Source of the DNA: Lachnospiraceae bacterium UBA1818
Lineage (GTDB): Bacteria > Bacillota > Clostridia > Lachnospirales > Lachnospiraceae
Length of the DNA: 64,000 bases
Direction: 5' to 3'
Assembly (NCBI GenBank): GCA_904419285.1
Contig: CAJFQZ010000007.1
Span: 95,706-159,705, forward strand
Both the position numbers and the translations under genes were made by a program. A model generated the notes under the pieces. It was given only the letters and a program-made list of their open reading frames with translations. It searched no databases and was not told the DNA's origin. Positions 26,197 to 35,958 of the stretch are shown in pieces; position 1 is the stretch's first letter, and the number at the start of each line of letters is the position of its first letter.

Positions 26197-27873
26197 ATGC
26201 AGTTAAGTGGAGCAGAGATAGTGATAGAATGTTTGAAGGAGCAGGGAGTGGATACTGTCTTCGGGTATCCGGGCGGAGCGATCTTGAATGTTTATGATGC
26301 TTTATATAAGCATCGCAGCGAGATCCGCCATATCCTCACTTCACATGAGCAGGGCGCATCCCATGCTGCGGACGGATATGCCCGGGCTACCGGAAAAGTA
26401 GGCGTATGTCTTGCGACAAGCGGACCCGGCGCAACGAATCTTGTTACCGGGATTGCAACGGCATACATGGATTCCATCCCGATCGTGGCGATCACCTGTA
26501 ATGTGGGAGTACCGCTTCTCGGAAAAGACAGTTTCCAGGAGATCGATATCACAGGGATCACGATGCCCATTACAAAACATAATTTTATCGTCAAGGATGT
26601 TACAAAGCTTGCCGATACGATCCGGAAGGCATTCCGTATTGCAAAGAGCGGAAGACCTGGACCGGTGCTCATTGATATACCGAAGGACATCACTTCGAAT
26701 GTAACGGAGTACGAAAAAGAAGAACTCGGGAAATATAATCCGACGGAATGTCATATTAATGAAGAGGAGATCTCGCGTGCGGTTTCCCTGATCGAAGCGT
26801 CAGAGCGTCCGTTTGTCTTTGTCGGCGGCGGCGCCGTTCTCTCTGGGGCGAGCGAAGAACTGTTCAAGTTCGTGGATAAGCTGGATGCTCCTGTCACAGA
26901 TTCTCTGATGGGCAAGGGCGCATTCCCGGGGACAGATCCGCGCTATACCGGGATGCTCGGAATGCACGGCACCAAGGCATCGAATTTCGGGGTCAGCGAG
27001 TGTGATCTTCTGATCGTGCTCGGCGCCCGTTTCAGTGACCGTGTGACGGGAAATACAGAGAAATTTGCAAGGAACGCACGGATCCTTCAGATCGACATCG
27101 ATCCTGCAGAGATGAACAAAAATGTGATCATCACAGCAGGCGTGGAGGGTGATATCAAAACGGCGCTCCGGATGATCAATGAGAGACTGGGACAGCAGAA
27201 CCACTCGGAGTGGCTGAAAAAGATTGAGGAATACAAGGAAAAATATCCTTTAAAATATCATCATGACATATTGACCGGACCGTTTATCGTGGAGGAGATC
27301 TACCGTCAGACCAATGGCGATGCGATCATCAGTACTGAGGTGGGACAGAACCAGATGTGGGCGGCCCAGTACTATAAGTTTACAAAGCCGAGAACGCTGC
27401 TTACATCCGGCGGACTGGGCACCATGGGATATGGCCTTGGAGCTGCAATGGGCGCAAAGGTCGGCTGTCCGGAGAAGACTGTGGTCAACATTGCGGGAGA
27501 CGGCTGCTTCCGTATGAATATGAACGAGATCGCCACGGCAGTACGGCATAAGATCCCGATCATTGAGGTCGTCATCAACAATCATGTTCTCGGCATGGTC
27601 CGTCAGTGGCAGGATCTGTTTTATGACGAGAGATATTCCGCAACTGTCCTCAGAGACGCAGTGGATTTTGCAAAGCTTGCAGAGGCAATGGGCGCAGTGG
27701 GAATGCATGTGGAGAGCCAGGAGGAGTTCAAAAAAGCTTTTGCGGATGCGCTTGCCATGGACCGTCCTGTTGTGATCGACTGTCAGATCGGAAGCGATGA
27801 TAAGGTATGGCCAATGGTCGCTCCGGGATCTGCCATCAGTGATGCATTCGATGAAGAAGATATGTCGAAATAA
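26197..27873 (+). CDS. ilvB: acetolactate synthase large subunit
   Basis: 558-residue ThDP-dependent acetolactate synthase catalytic subunit. GYPGGAILNVYDAL with the ThDP Glu in LTSHEQGASHAADGYARATG, the FAD/central domain, and the C-terminal ThDP motif GDGCFRMNMNEIATA (GDG-N). ATG 26197 has AGGAGGA (26182-26188) upstream. The regulatory small subunit IlvN/IlvH does not follow; the next gene is serC. Confidence 0.94.
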   Translation: MQLSGAEIVIECLKEQGVDTVFGYPGGAILNVYDALYKHRSEIRHILTSHEQGASHAADGYARATGKVGVCLATSGPGATNLVTGIATAYMDSIPIVAITCNVGVPLLGKDSFQEIDITGITMPITKHNFIVKDVTKLADTIRKAFRIAKSGRPGPVLIDIPKDITSNVTEYEKEELGKYNPTECHINEEEISRAVSLIEASERPFVFVGGGAVLSGASEELFKFVDKLDAPVTDSLMGKGAFPGTDPRYTGMLGMHGTKASNFGVSECDLLIVLGARFSDRVTGNTEKFARNARILQIDIDPAEMNKNVIITAGVEGDIKTALRMINERLGQQNHSEWLKKIEEYKEKYPLKYHHDILTGPFIVEEIYRQTNGDAIISTEVGQNQMWAAQYYKFTKPRTLLTSGGLGTMGYGLGAAMGAKVGCPEKTVVNIAGDGCFRMNMNEIATAVRHKIPIIEVVINNHVLGMVRQWQDLFYDERYSATVLRDAVDFAKLAEAMGAVGMHVESQEEFKKAFADALAMDRPVVIDCQIGSDDKVWPMVAPGSAISDAFDEEDMSK

Positions 27874-27941
27874 TTCGCTGCTCAGACGATGCAGGAACAG
27901 GGATTATAAAAGTAAATTTAAATCATGAGGAGGTAACAGAA

Positions 27942-29024
27942 ATGAGCAGAGTATACAATTTTTCAGCCGGTCCGGCTGTGCTCCCGGAAGAAGTGCTTCG
28001 GGAAGCAGCCGATGAGATGCTGGATTACAGAGGAACAGGGATGTCCGTGATGGAAATGAGCCATCGCTCAAAGGCGTTTGAGGAGATCATTACCACCGCG
28101 GAACAGGATTTGAGGGACCTGATGGGAATACCGGACAATTATAAGGTTTTATTCCTCCAGGGTGGCGCATCCCAGCAGTTTGCCATGATCCCGATGAATC
28201 TTATGAAAAACAGAGTCGCCGATTATATCATCACAGGGCAGTGGGCCAAAAAGGCGGCGAAAGAGGCTGAAAAATACGGAAAGGTGAACAGGATCGCTTC
28301 TTCGGAAGACAAAACCTTCTCCTATATACCGGACTGCTCGGATCTTCCGGTTTCCGAGGATGCAGATTATGTCTACATCTGCGAAAATAATACGATTTAC
28401 GGTACAAAGTTCAAAAAGCTTCCGAACACAAAGGGAAAGACCCTGGTTGCAGATGTGTCCTCCTGTTTTCTGTCTGAGCCTGTTGACGTGACAAAATACG
28501 GGGTTATCTACGGCGGTGTCCAGAAGAATATCGGACCGGCGGGAGTCGTTATCGTTATCATCAGGGAAGATCTGATCACAGAGGATGTACTTCCGGGAAC
28601 ACCGACCATGCTTACATATAAGACACATGCTGATGCAAAATCGCTGTACAATACACCTCCGGCATATGGAATCTATATCTGCGGCAAGGTATTCAAGTGG
28701 ATCAAGAATATGGGCGGTCTGGAAGCAATGAAAGAGAGAAATGAAAAGAAGGCAAAAGTCCTCTATGATTTCCTCGATCAGAGCAGACTCTTCAAAGGAA
28801 CTGTCGTCAAGGAAGACCGTTCTCTGATGAACGTGCCGTTCGTTACCGGCGATGCAGAGCTGGACGCAAAATTCGTAAAAGAGGCGAAGGAGGCCGGCCT
28901 TGAGAACCTGAAAGGACACAGGACCGTCGGCGGAATGCGCGCAAGTATTTACAATGCGATGCCGTATGAGGGCGTTGTTGCACTGGTTGATTTTATGAAG
29001 AAATTTGAAGAGGAGAATCTGTAA
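27942..29024 (+). CDS. serC: phosphoserine aminotransferase
   Basis: 360 residues; converts 3-phosphohydroxypyruvate to phosphoserine with glutamate. MSRVYNFSAGPAVLPEEVL, LFLQGGASQQFAMIPMNL, ENNTIYGTKF, the PLP Lys in YGGVQKNIGPAGV, and GGMRASIYNAMP are diagnostic. Ribosome-binding site GAGGAGGT. Followed after 1 bp by serA, so the two serine enzymes are translationally linked. Confidence 0.97.
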   Translation: MSRVYNFSAGPAVLPEEVLREAADEMLDYRGTGMSVMEMSHRSKAFEEIITTAEQDLRDLMGIPDNYKVLFLQGGASQQFAMIPMNLMKNRVADYIITGQWAKKAAKEAEKYGKVNRIASSEDKTFSYIPDCSDLPVSEDADYVYICENNTIYGTKFKKLPNTKGKTLVADVSSCFLSEPVDVTKYGVIYGGVQKNIGPAGVVIVIIREDLITEDVLPGTPTMLTYKTHADAKSLYNTPPAYGIYICGKVFKWIKNMGGLEAMKERNEKKAKVLYDFLDQSRLFKGTVVKEDRSLMNVPFVTGDAELDAKFVKEAKEAGLENLKGHRTVGGMRASIYNAMPYEGVVALVDFMKKFEEENL

Positions 29025-29025
29025 G

Positions 29026-30189
29026 ATGTATAAATATCATTGCCTGAATCCAATCTCCCATGTAGGTCTGGACCGATTGGATGAAAATTATGTGAAGACG
29101 GAAGATGCCGGGGAAGCTGATGTCATCCTTGTGCGCAGCGCAAAGATGCATGATATGGAATTCGGACCGAATCTGAAGGCGATCGCCCGCGCAGGAGCGG
29201 GAGTGAACAACATTCCTCTTGACAGGTGTGCAGAGGAAGGCATCGTTGTCTTCAATACACCGGGAGCAAATGCAAACGGTGTGAAAGAACTTGTTATAGC
29301 AGGCATGCTTCTGGCAGCCCGGGATATCATCGGGGGTATCAACTGGGTGCAGGAGCATGAAGAGGACGGGGATATCGCTAAGATAACAGAGAAGAAAAAG
29401 AAAGCGTTCGCCGGTACTGAACTCCAGGGCAAGAAACTGGGTGTGATCGGTCTGGGCGCGATCGGCGTCCTCGTTGCGAACGCGGCGACGAATCTCGGTA
29501 TGGAGGTATACGGATACGATCCGTATCTTTCCGTGGAATCCGCATGGAAGCTGTCAAGAAGCATCCATCATGCGAACACGGTAGATGAACTCTATAAAGA
29601 ATGCGATTACCTGACCATCCATGTGCCTGCCACGGAGGATACGAAAGGAATGATCGATAAGAATGCGATCAGCCTGATGAAAGATCATGTCGTTATCCTG
29701 AATTTTGCAAGAGACACGCTTGTAAACAGCGAGGATATCGTGGATGCGCTCGTCTCGGGAACTGTGAAATGCTATGTGACGGATTTCCCGACACCGGAGA
29801 TTGCCGGCGTAAAGGGCGCAATTGTGATACCGCACCTGGGAGCTTCTACAGAGGAATCCGAGGATAACTGTGCAGAGATGGCTGTTGACGAGATCCGGGA
29901 TTTCCTTGAAAACGGAAATATCAAGCATTCCGTAAATTATCCGGACTGCACGATGGGCGTAAAAGGAGAAGAAGACAGGATTACTGTGTTCCACCACAAT
30001 ATCCCGAATATGCTGGGACAGTTTACATCTCTGCTTGCACAGGAGGATATGAATATCTCGCTGATGACAAACAAGAGCAGAAAAGAATATGCTTATACAG
30101 TCATGGATGTGGACAAAAAAGTAGACGATTCAGTGGCTGAGAAGCTGAAAGCGATCGACGGTGTTCTGAAAGTCCGTGTTATCCGATAG
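29026..30189 (+). CDS. serA: D-3-phosphoglycerate dehydrogenase
   Basis: 387 residues; first enzyme of serine synthesis. ATG 29026 follows GAAGAGGAG (29008-29016); an earlier in-frame ATG at 29005 lies inside serC. Features: ARAGAGVNNIPLD, NTPGANANGVKELV, the Rossmann stretch LGVIGLGAIGVLVANAA, and the catalytic HLGASTEESEDNCA. A C-terminal ACT domain (about 315-387, NMLGQFTSLLAQEDMNIS) suggests amino-acid feedback control. Terminator follows. Confidence 0.96.
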   Translation: MYKYHCLNPISHVGLDRLDENYVKTEDAGEADVILVRSAKMHDMEFGPNLKAIARAGAGVNNIPLDRCAEEGIVVFNTPGANANGVKELVIAGMLLAARDIIGGINWVQEHEEDGDIAKITEKKKKAFAGTELQGKKLGVIGLGAIGVLVANAATNLGMEVYGYDPYLSVESAWKLSRSIHHANTVDELYKECDYLTIHVPATEDTKGMIDKNAISLMKDHVVILNFARDTLVNSEDIVDALVSGTVKCYVTDFPTPEIAGVKGAIVIPHLGASTEESEDNCAEMAVDEIRDFLENGNIKHSVNYPDCTMGVKGEEDRITVFHHNIPNMLGQFTSLLAQEDMNISLMTNKSRKEYAYTVMDVDKKVDDSVAEKLKAIDGVLKVRVIR

Positions 30190-30240
30190 GATATGAAGCG
30201 CGCTGCGTTTGAGAGAAAAGAATATTGATGTTTTACCGCA

Positions 30241-30275
30241 GGGAGGCGGGGCCGTATGGTTCCGCCTCCCTTTTG
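30241..30275 (+). terminator. terminator after serA
   Basis: GGGAGGCGG (30241-30249) pairs with CCGCCTCCC (30262-30270), followed by TTTTGT. Confidence 0.85.
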
Positions 30276-30297
30276 TCTGGTTTTTATCAGGAATATA

Positions 30298-30326
30298 TTG
30301 ACAAAAAGTGCATATATGTATACAAT
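30298..30326 (+). promoter_or_regulatory. promoter with GntR-type operator, citrate-synthase-like gene
   Basis: TTGACA (30298-30303), 17-bp spacer, TACAAT (30321-30326). The palindrome TGTATACA (30317-30324) overlaps the -10 and has the GT-N2-AC core bound by FadR/FCD-type GntR proteins. A wider pair TATGTAT (30315-30321) and ATACATA (30336-30342) flanks the start region. The GntR/FCD gene two positions downstream is the obvious candidate; regulation is inference. Confidence 0.7.
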
Positions 30327-30364
30327 CATACAAGAATACATACTCATGAGGAGGAGACAGAGAA

Positions 30365-31753
30365 ATGGAAGACAGAAAAGTTTTTTTGAATAAACATACA
30401 AATCTTCTGGAGCTGGAAGAACACATGTATCCGCTGGTCGATGTAAAGACGCCGAATGTGTTCCGCAATCTGTTCCGGTATGACGAGATACCGAAGATCG
30501 CATTCAACGACAGGATCGTTCCCCACAATATGCCGGATGAGATCTGGATCACAGATACCACGTTCCGGGATGGACAGCAGTCCAGAGCACCTTATACCAC
30601 GGAGCAGATCGTGAAGATCTATGATTATCTCCACCGTCTGGGGGGACCCAACGGCAAGATCAGGCAGAGCGAGTTTTTCCTGTACAGCAAGAAAGACCGG
30701 GATGCGGTATACCGCTGCCTGGAAAAGGGATATGAGTTCCCGGAGGTGACCAGCTGGATCAGAGCAAGCAGAAAGGATTTCGAGCTGGTCAAGGAGATCG
30801 GCCTGAAAGAGACAGGAATCCTTGTGAGCTGCTCGGATTACCATATTTTCTACAAACTGAAAATGACGAGAAAGCAGGCGCTGGAGCATTATCTGTCAGT
30901 GATACGTGAATGCCTTGAAGTCGGAATCCGCCCGCGGTGCCATCTGGAAGATATCACCCGTTCAGATATTTATGGCTTTGTGATCCCGTTCTGTCTGGAA
31001 CTGATGAAACTGATGGAGGAATATAAGATACCGATCAAGGTCAGAGTATGCGATACGATGGGATATGGAGTGAACTATCCCGGAGCAGTCATCCCGAGAT
31101 CGATCCCCGGCATTATCTATGGAATCATGACCCATGCGGGAGTGCCGAGCGAACTGATCGAGTTCCACGGACATAATGACTTCTATAAAGCGGTCAATAA
31201 CTCAACGACAGCATGGCTCTACGGCGCCAGCGGAGTGAACTGTTCTCTGTTCGGGATCGGAGAGCGGACCGGAAATACGCCTCTGGAGGCAATGGTATTT
31301 GAATATGCACAGCTTCGCGGAACACTCGATGGAATGGATACCCGTGTGATCTCAGAGATTGCAGACTATTATGAGAAGGAGATCGGTTACCACATACCGC
31401 CGTCCACGCCTTTTGTGGGAAGGAATTTCAATGTGACCCGCGCAGGCATCCATGCAGACGGTATGATGAAGAACGAAGAGATCTATAACATATTTGACAC
31501 TGAAAAATTCCTTGGGCGTCCTCCGCTTGTTGCAGTTTCCAATACATCAGGCACAGCGGGCATCGCCTACTGGATCAATGCCTGGTATAAGCTTCCGGAG
31601 GAACGCCGCGTGGATAAAAGCTCCCCTCTTGTCATTAAAATGAAGGAGTGGGTGGACAAAGAATATGAAGATGGAAGAGTTACAGTCTTGACAGATAATG
31701 AATTAGTTGCCAAAATAGACAGTGTATGCGAAGAACTGCATATTACATTGTAA
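30365..31753 (+). CDS. Re-citrate synthase / homocitrate-isopropylmalate synthase family
   Basis: 462-residue DRE-TIM metallolyase: TDTTFRDGQQS (about 62-72), metal-binding EFHGHNDFYKA (about 271-281) and NCSLFGIGERTGNTPLEA. Such proteins claisen-condense acetyl-CoA with a 2-oxoacid. The N-terminal extension of about 55 residues and absence of the LeuA regulatory domain resemble clostridial Re-citrate synthase rather than LeuA. Location with icd supports citrate formation for glutamate synthesis; no leuCD or homocitrate pathway genes are near. Isopropylmalate or homocitrate synthase remain possible. Confidence 0.78.
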   Translation: MEDRKVFLNKHTNLLELEEHMYPLVDVKTPNVFRNLFRYDEIPKIAFNDRIVPHNMPDEIWITDTTFRDGQQSRAPYTTEQIVKIYDYLHRLGGPNGKIRQSEFFLYSKKDRDAVYRCLEKGYEFPEVTSWIRASRKDFELVKEIGLKETGILVSCSDYHIFYKLKMTRKQALEHYLSVIRECLEVGIRPRCHLEDITRSDIYGFVIPFCLELMKLMEEYKIPIKVRVCDTMGYGVNYPGAVIPRSIPGIIYGIMTHAGVPSELIEFHGHNDFYKAVNNSTTAWLYGASGVNCSLFGIGERTGNTPLEAMVFEYAQLRGTLDGMDTRVISEIADYYEKEIGYHIPPSTPFVGRNFNVTRAGIHADGMMKNEEIYNIFDTEKFLGRPPLVAVSNTSGTAGIAYWINAWYKLPEERRVDKSSPLVIKMKEWVDKEYEDGRVTVLTDNELVAKIDSVCEELHITL

Positions 31754-31768
31754 CCAGGAGGGCTTCAT

Positions 31769-32434
31769 ATGGAAGAATATCAGGAACATTCTCTCGGAGG
31801 GCGCGTATTTCAGAAACTCCGCGATGACATCCTCAGCGGGAAATATAAAGAACACGATGAACTCAGAGAGACAACGCTGGGAAAAGAGCTCGGAGTGAGC
31901 CGCACTCCGGTAAGGGAGGCGCTGAGGCAGCTGGAACTGGAAGGTCTTGTCACGATCATTCCGAATAAGGGCGCCTATGTGACCGGCATTTCTCAGAAAG
32001 ATATCCGGGATATCTATGTGATCCGCTCCATGCTGGAGGGATTGTGCGCGCGGTGGGCTGCGCAGCACATCACTGAAGAACAGCTTGATGAGCTGGAAGA
32101 GACGATACTTCTCTCGGAATTCCAGATGAAAAAAGGGAGTGCTTTCAACACGGACCAGGTCACTTTACTGGATGGAAAGTTTCACTCCATACTTTATGAA
32201 GCGTCAGGCAGCCGGATCCTCGGCCATCTTCTGAGCGATTTCCACAACTATGTACGCGCGGCAAGAAAGTCGTCCATAGTTTCAGAAGAGAGGGCGAGAA
32301 AATCGATCCGGGAGCACAAGCAGATTCTCCGTGCAATCAAAGACGGAGATGAAGATCTTGCAGAACAGCTTGCGAATGAGCATATCCTGCATGTCATGCA
32401 GAACCTGAAGAAACAGGGATTTGAAGAGATGTAG
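31769..32434 (+). CDS. GntR-family regulator, FCD subfamily
   Basis: 221 residues: N-terminal winged HTH ([44 protein letters not shown]) and an FCD effector domain with likely metal/ligand His residues ([35 protein letters not shown]). It lies 15 bp after the citrate-synthase-like gene and 71 bp before icd, so it is probably autoregulated with this metabolic unit. The ligand may be an organic acid; not deducible from sequence. Confidence 0.9.
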   Translation: MEEYQEHSLGGRVFQKLRDDILSGKYKEHDELRETTLGKELGVSRTPVREALRQLELEGLVTIIPNKGAYVTGISQKDIRDIYVIRSMLEGLCARWAAQHITEEQLDELEETILLSEFQMKKGSAFNTDQVTLLDGKFHSILYEASGSRILGHLLSDFHNYVRAARKSSIVSEERARKSIREHKQILRAIKDGDEDLAEQLANEHILHVMQNLKKQGFEEM

Positions 32435-32505
32435 GAAGGCGTCCCGCAGGACAGATACCGCAGCGCAGCGCTGCAAACAGCAAAGAAAGAGAAGGAGACA
32501 GCAGA

Positions 32506-33702
32506 ATGGAAAAAATCAAAATGACAACCCCTCTCGTTGAGATGGACGGGGACGAGATGACGAGAATCTTATGGAAAATGATCAAGGAAGAGCTTCTTGA
32601 GCCATACATAGATCTGAACACAGAGTACTATGACCTCGGCCTTGAACACAGAAATGAGACAAATGATCAGGTGACCGTGGATTCCGCTCTTGCGACAAAA
32701 AAATACAAAGTGGCTGTAAAATGCGCGACGATCACTCCGAATGCAGCGAGAATGGATGAATATAACCTGAAGGAAATGTGGAAGAGCCCGAACGGCACGA
32801 TCCGTGCGATCCTTGACGGTACTGTATTCCGCGCTCCCATCGTTGTGAAAGGAATCGAACCGTGCGTAAAGAACTGGAAAAAACCGATCACGATCGCAAG
32901 ACATGCCTATGGAGATGTCTACAAGGGAAGTGAGATGAAGATTCCGGGCGCGGGCAAAGTTGAACTTGTCTATACGGCAGAAGACGGAACTCAGACAAAG
33001 GAACTTGTGCATGAGTTTGACGGACCTGGCATCGTACAGGGAATGCACAACTTGAACAAGTCTATCGAGAGCTTCGCGAGAAGCTGTTTCTCTTACGCGC
33101 TTGACACGAAACAGGATCTGTGGTTCGCGACAAAGGACACGATCTCCAAAAAATATGATCACACATTCAAGGATATCTTCCAGGAGATCTACGATGCAGA
33201 ATTTGATGAGAAGTTCAAGGCTGCAGGAATTGAGTACTTCTACACTCTGATCGATGACGCTGTAGCGCGTGTGATGAAATCAGCAGGCGGATATATCTGG
33301 GCATGCAAGAACTATGACGGAGACGTTATGAGCGACATGGTATCCTCCGCATTTGGTTCACTGGCGATGATGACATCCGTACTGGTCTCTCCGGAGGGAT
33401 ATTACGAGTATGAGGCGGCTCACGGAACTGTGCAGCGTCATTACTATAAGCACCTTAAGGGAGAAGAGACATCGACCAACTCTGTGGCTACGATCTTTGC
33501 ATGGACTGGTGCGCTCCGCAAGAGAGGTGAGCTTGACGGAAACAAGGAACTTATGGAGTTTGCTGACAGGCTCGAGAAGGCGACGATCGATACGATCGAG
33601 TCCGGCGAGATGACAAAGGACCTGGCTCTGATCACAACGATCGAGAATCCGACCGTGCTGAACACAGAAGGATTTATCAAAGCGATCGCAAAGAGACTGT
33701 AA
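32506..33702 (+). CDS. icd: NADP-dependent isocitrate dehydrogenase
   Basis: 398-residue eukaryotic-type (type II) homodimeric IDH: begins [19 protein letters not shown], with [18 protein letters not shown] substrate segment [45 protein letters not shown]-like [19 protein letters not shown] and [10 protein letters not shown] plus [11 protein letters not shown] cofactor segment typical of NADP enzymes. Catalyses isocitrate to 2-oxoglutarate. With the Re-citrate-synthase-like gene it covers the oxidative branch toward glutamate; aconitase is not in the window. Confidence 0.96.
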   Translation: MEKIKMTTPLVEMDGDEMTRILWKMIKEELLEPYIDLNTEYYDLGLEHRNETNDQVTVDSALATKKYKVAVKCATITPNAARMDEYNLKEMWKSPNGTIRAILDGTVFRAPIVVKGIEPCVKNWKKPITIARHAYGDVYKGSEMKIPGAGKVELVYTAEDGTQTKELVHEFDGPGIVQGMHNLNKSIESFARSCFSYALDTKQDLWFATKDTISKKYDHTFKDIFQEIYDAEFDEKFKAAGIEYFYTLIDDAVARVMKSAGGYIWACKNYDGDVMSDMVSSAFGSLAMMTSVLVSPEGYYEYEAAHGTVQRHYYKHLKGEETSTNSVATIFAWTGALRKRGELDGNKELMEFADRLEKATIDTIESGEMTKDLALITTIENPTVLNTEGFIKAIAKRL

Positions 33703-33743
33703 TACAGAAGAACCGGCTGAAGTTTAGAAGAGAACGGCACCCG

Positions 33744-33793
33744 GAAACAGGAAAAGCTGTCGGAAATGATTTTCCGGCAGCTTTTCCTGTTTC
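33744..33793. terminator. long bidirectional terminator between icd and ABC-F gene
   Basis: 23-bp stem with one U-G pair (33744-33766 with 33771-33793), TGAT loop. Plus strand is followed by TTTATCTTTTTC. It lies between convergent genes and could end both transcripts. Confidence 0.85.
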
Positions 33794-33856
33794 TTTATCT
33801 TTTTCTATCTGTTCTATGATCCCGGTCTGTGAGGTCAGTTGAATGACCGATACTGC

Positions 33857-35776
33857 TTATTCTGCAAGGGATTCCCAGAGCTCATAGAGCTCTTCCAGCC
33901 GGGCTTCGTTTTCAGCGCGTTCGGTGGAGAGTTCCTGGCACTTGACGGAACTGGAGTAAACCTCTTCCAGAGTCATCTGATGATCGATCTCTGCGTTCCG
34001 GTCTTCCAGCCTGCTGATCTCCTCCTCGGTCTTTCTGAGATCATTTTTGCGCTTCCTTTCCCGGGCCTGCTGCTCTTTCTGTTCCTGCCAGCTCAGTTTG
34101 GCTTCTGAGGCAGTGGAAGCAGAAGAGGAGGAAGCGTTATTCTGAGTGGAGGAAGCATATGCTCTGGTGAGCTCTTCCTTTTTCTCAAGATAGTAATCAT
34201 AATTCCCGATATAGTTTACGAATGTACGGTTCACAAGCTCCAGGATGCGGGAAGCGGTCTGATTGATAAAATAGCGGTCGTGAGATACATAGAGTACGGT
34301 GCCGCTGTAATTGTTCAGCGCTTCTTCCAGGATCTCCTTGGACGTAATGTCCAGGTGATTAGTCGGCTCATCCAGGATCAGGAAATTTGCCTCTGAGAGC
34401 ATGAGCTTGGCGAGAGATACCCGTCCCTTCTCGCCGCCGCTTAAGGTTCGGATCTCCTTGAAGACGTCGTCCCCGGTAAACTGGAACGCGGCAAGGGTGC
34501 TGCGTATCTGGGTGTTGTTAAGAGAAGGATAGTCATCGGATATTTCATCGAAGATGGTCTTCTCATCGTGGAGCACATGATGCTCCTGGTCGTAGTATCC
34601 GATCTTGACCTTGGCGCCCAGAGTGAAGGAGCCTTTGTCGGCGGCGGCCACCTGATTCAGTATCTTGAGCAGCGTCGTCTTTCCTGTTCCGTTATCTCCG
34701 ATCACCGCCACATGTTCTCCACGCTTGATCTCAAAGCTGACATCCTCAAACAGAGTCTGGTTACCGAAGCGCTTTGACAGATGCTCTACGGTAAGGACAT
34801 CGTTTCCGCTGATAAAGGAAGGTTCCAGGGTGAAATGGATCTCCCTGGCTGCCTCTGCCGGCTTTTCCACCGGTGTGATCTTATCGAGCATTTTTTCGCG
34901 GCTCTCAGCACGCCGGATAGATTTTTCACGGTTGAAGGAGCGGAGCTTTTCAATGACTGCCTGCTGGTGCCGGATCTCTCTCTGCTGGTTCAGATATTCC
35001 TTGAGCCGGGCGTCCCTGAGCTGCTGTTTCTTTTCGGCATAGGCCTTATAATTTCCAAGATACATCCGGATTTCTCCGCGCTCGATCTCGATCACTTTGG
35101 TCACCACCCGGTTCAGAAAATACCTGTCGTGGGAGACGATGAAGACGGCTCCCGGGTAATTCATAAGAAAGGTTTCCAGCCAGGCAATGGAATTCAGATC
35201 CAGATGGTTGGTCGGCTCATCGAGAAGCAGGATGTCAGGCCGTGTGAGCAGAAGCTTGCCGAGGGAAACTCGTGTCTTCTGGCCCCCGGAAAGCGTATCT
35301 GTCCGCTTGCCGAACTCTTCCTCTGTGAATCCCAGGCCTTTGAGCACACCAACGATCTCACTCTCACAGGCGTATCCGTTCCGGGCCTCAAAATCAGACT
35401 GAAGCCGGTTGTATGTCTCAAGCCGGTCTTTCAGTGCGTCACCGGAAAGTGATTTCAGTTCCTGCTCGATCGAGCGGAGCTGCTCCTCCATCGCAAAGAT
35501 ATCCGCTCTGGCACTTTTTACTTCCTCATAGATAGTGCTTCCGGACAGCAGGCTCTGATGCTGGGCAAGGTATCCGATGGTCCTGCCTTTCGCGAGAATG
35601 ATATCGCCTCCGTCCAGAGGCTCCTCACCCATGATCATCTTTAGTATGGTTGATTTCCCGGCTCCGTTTACACCGACCAGCGCTGCTTTTTCCCGGTCTT
35701 CTATGTGGAACGAACCGTCATGGACGATGACCTGCTCTCCGAATGATTTTTCTATATTATGACATGCGAGTATCAT
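33857..35776 (-). CDS. ABC-F family ATPase (ribosome-associated, YdiF/YfmR-like)
   Basis: 639 residues with two ABC domains and no membrane segments. Domain 1: Walker A GVNGAGKST (about 35-43), LSGGQKTRVSLGKL, LLLDEPTNHLD; domain 2: GDNGTGKTT (about 363), LSGGEKGRVSLAKL, LILDEPTNHLD. An Arg/Lys-rich interdomain linker (about 245-310, QQREIRHQQAVIEKLRSF) fits the P-site tRNA interaction motif, and a C-terminal coiled coil (about 560-639) is present. ABC-F proteins act on stalled ribosomes; a subset gives antibiotic resistance. Length and coiled coil suggest the housekeeping YdiF-like type. Confidence 0.92.
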   Translation of the reverse strand: MILACHNIEKSFGEQVIVHDGSFHIEDREKAALVGVNGAGKSTILKMIMGEEPLDGGDIILAKGRTIGYLAQHQSLLSGSTIYEEVKSARADIFAMEEQLRSIEQELKSLSGDALKDRLETYNRLQSDFEARNGYACESEIVGVLKGLGFTEEEFGKRTDTLSGGQKTRVSLGKLLLTRPDILLLDEPTNHLDLNSIAWLETFLMNYPGAVFIVSHDRYFLNRVVTKVIEIERGEIRMYLGNYKAYAEKKQQLRDARLKEYLNQQREIRHQQAVIEKLRSFNREKSIRRAESREKMLDKITPVEKPAEAAREIHFTLEPSFISGNDVLTVEHLSKRFGNQTLFEDVSFEIKRGEHVAVIGDNGTGKTTLLKILNQVAAADKGSFTLGAKVKIGYYDQEHHVLHDEKTIFDEISDDYPSLNNTQIRSTLAAFQFTGDDVFKEIRTLSGGEKGRVSLAKLMLSEANFLILDEPTNHLDITSKEILEEALNNYSGTVLYVSHDRYFINQTASRILELVNRTFVNYIGNYDYYLEKKEELTRAYASSTQNNASSSSASTASEAKLSWQEQKEQQARERKRKNDLRKTEEEISRLEDRNAEIDHQMTLEEVYSSSVKCQELSTERAENEARLEELYELWESLAE

Positions 35777-35899
35777 GGTACTCCTCCTCGAATGATCTTT
35801 TGAATACTGCCATCTGCGGCCATACCGTGAGAGGGCTGATATTTAATCCCAAAATATCATTATAGCGGAAAAAGTGAAAAATACAAGATGAAGAAAAAT

Positions 35900-35928
35900 T
35901 TGACATAAGAAAAACTCTTTTATATAAT
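35900..35928 (+). promoter_or_regulatory. consensus promoter of rex
   Basis: TTGACA (35900-35905), 17-bp spacer, TATAAT (35923-35928): a perfect sigma-A consensus. No TGTTA-N6-TAACA Rex site was seen here, so autorepression is not evident. Confidence 0.9.
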
Positions 35929-35958
35929 AAGTCTAGATTAAAATTGGAGGGAACAAAT

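Noticed and set aside
30365-31753. 2-isopropylmalate synthase LeuA
   Set aside because: Not fully excluded, but it lacks the C-terminal LeuA regulatory domain and is placed with icd and not with leuB or leuCD.
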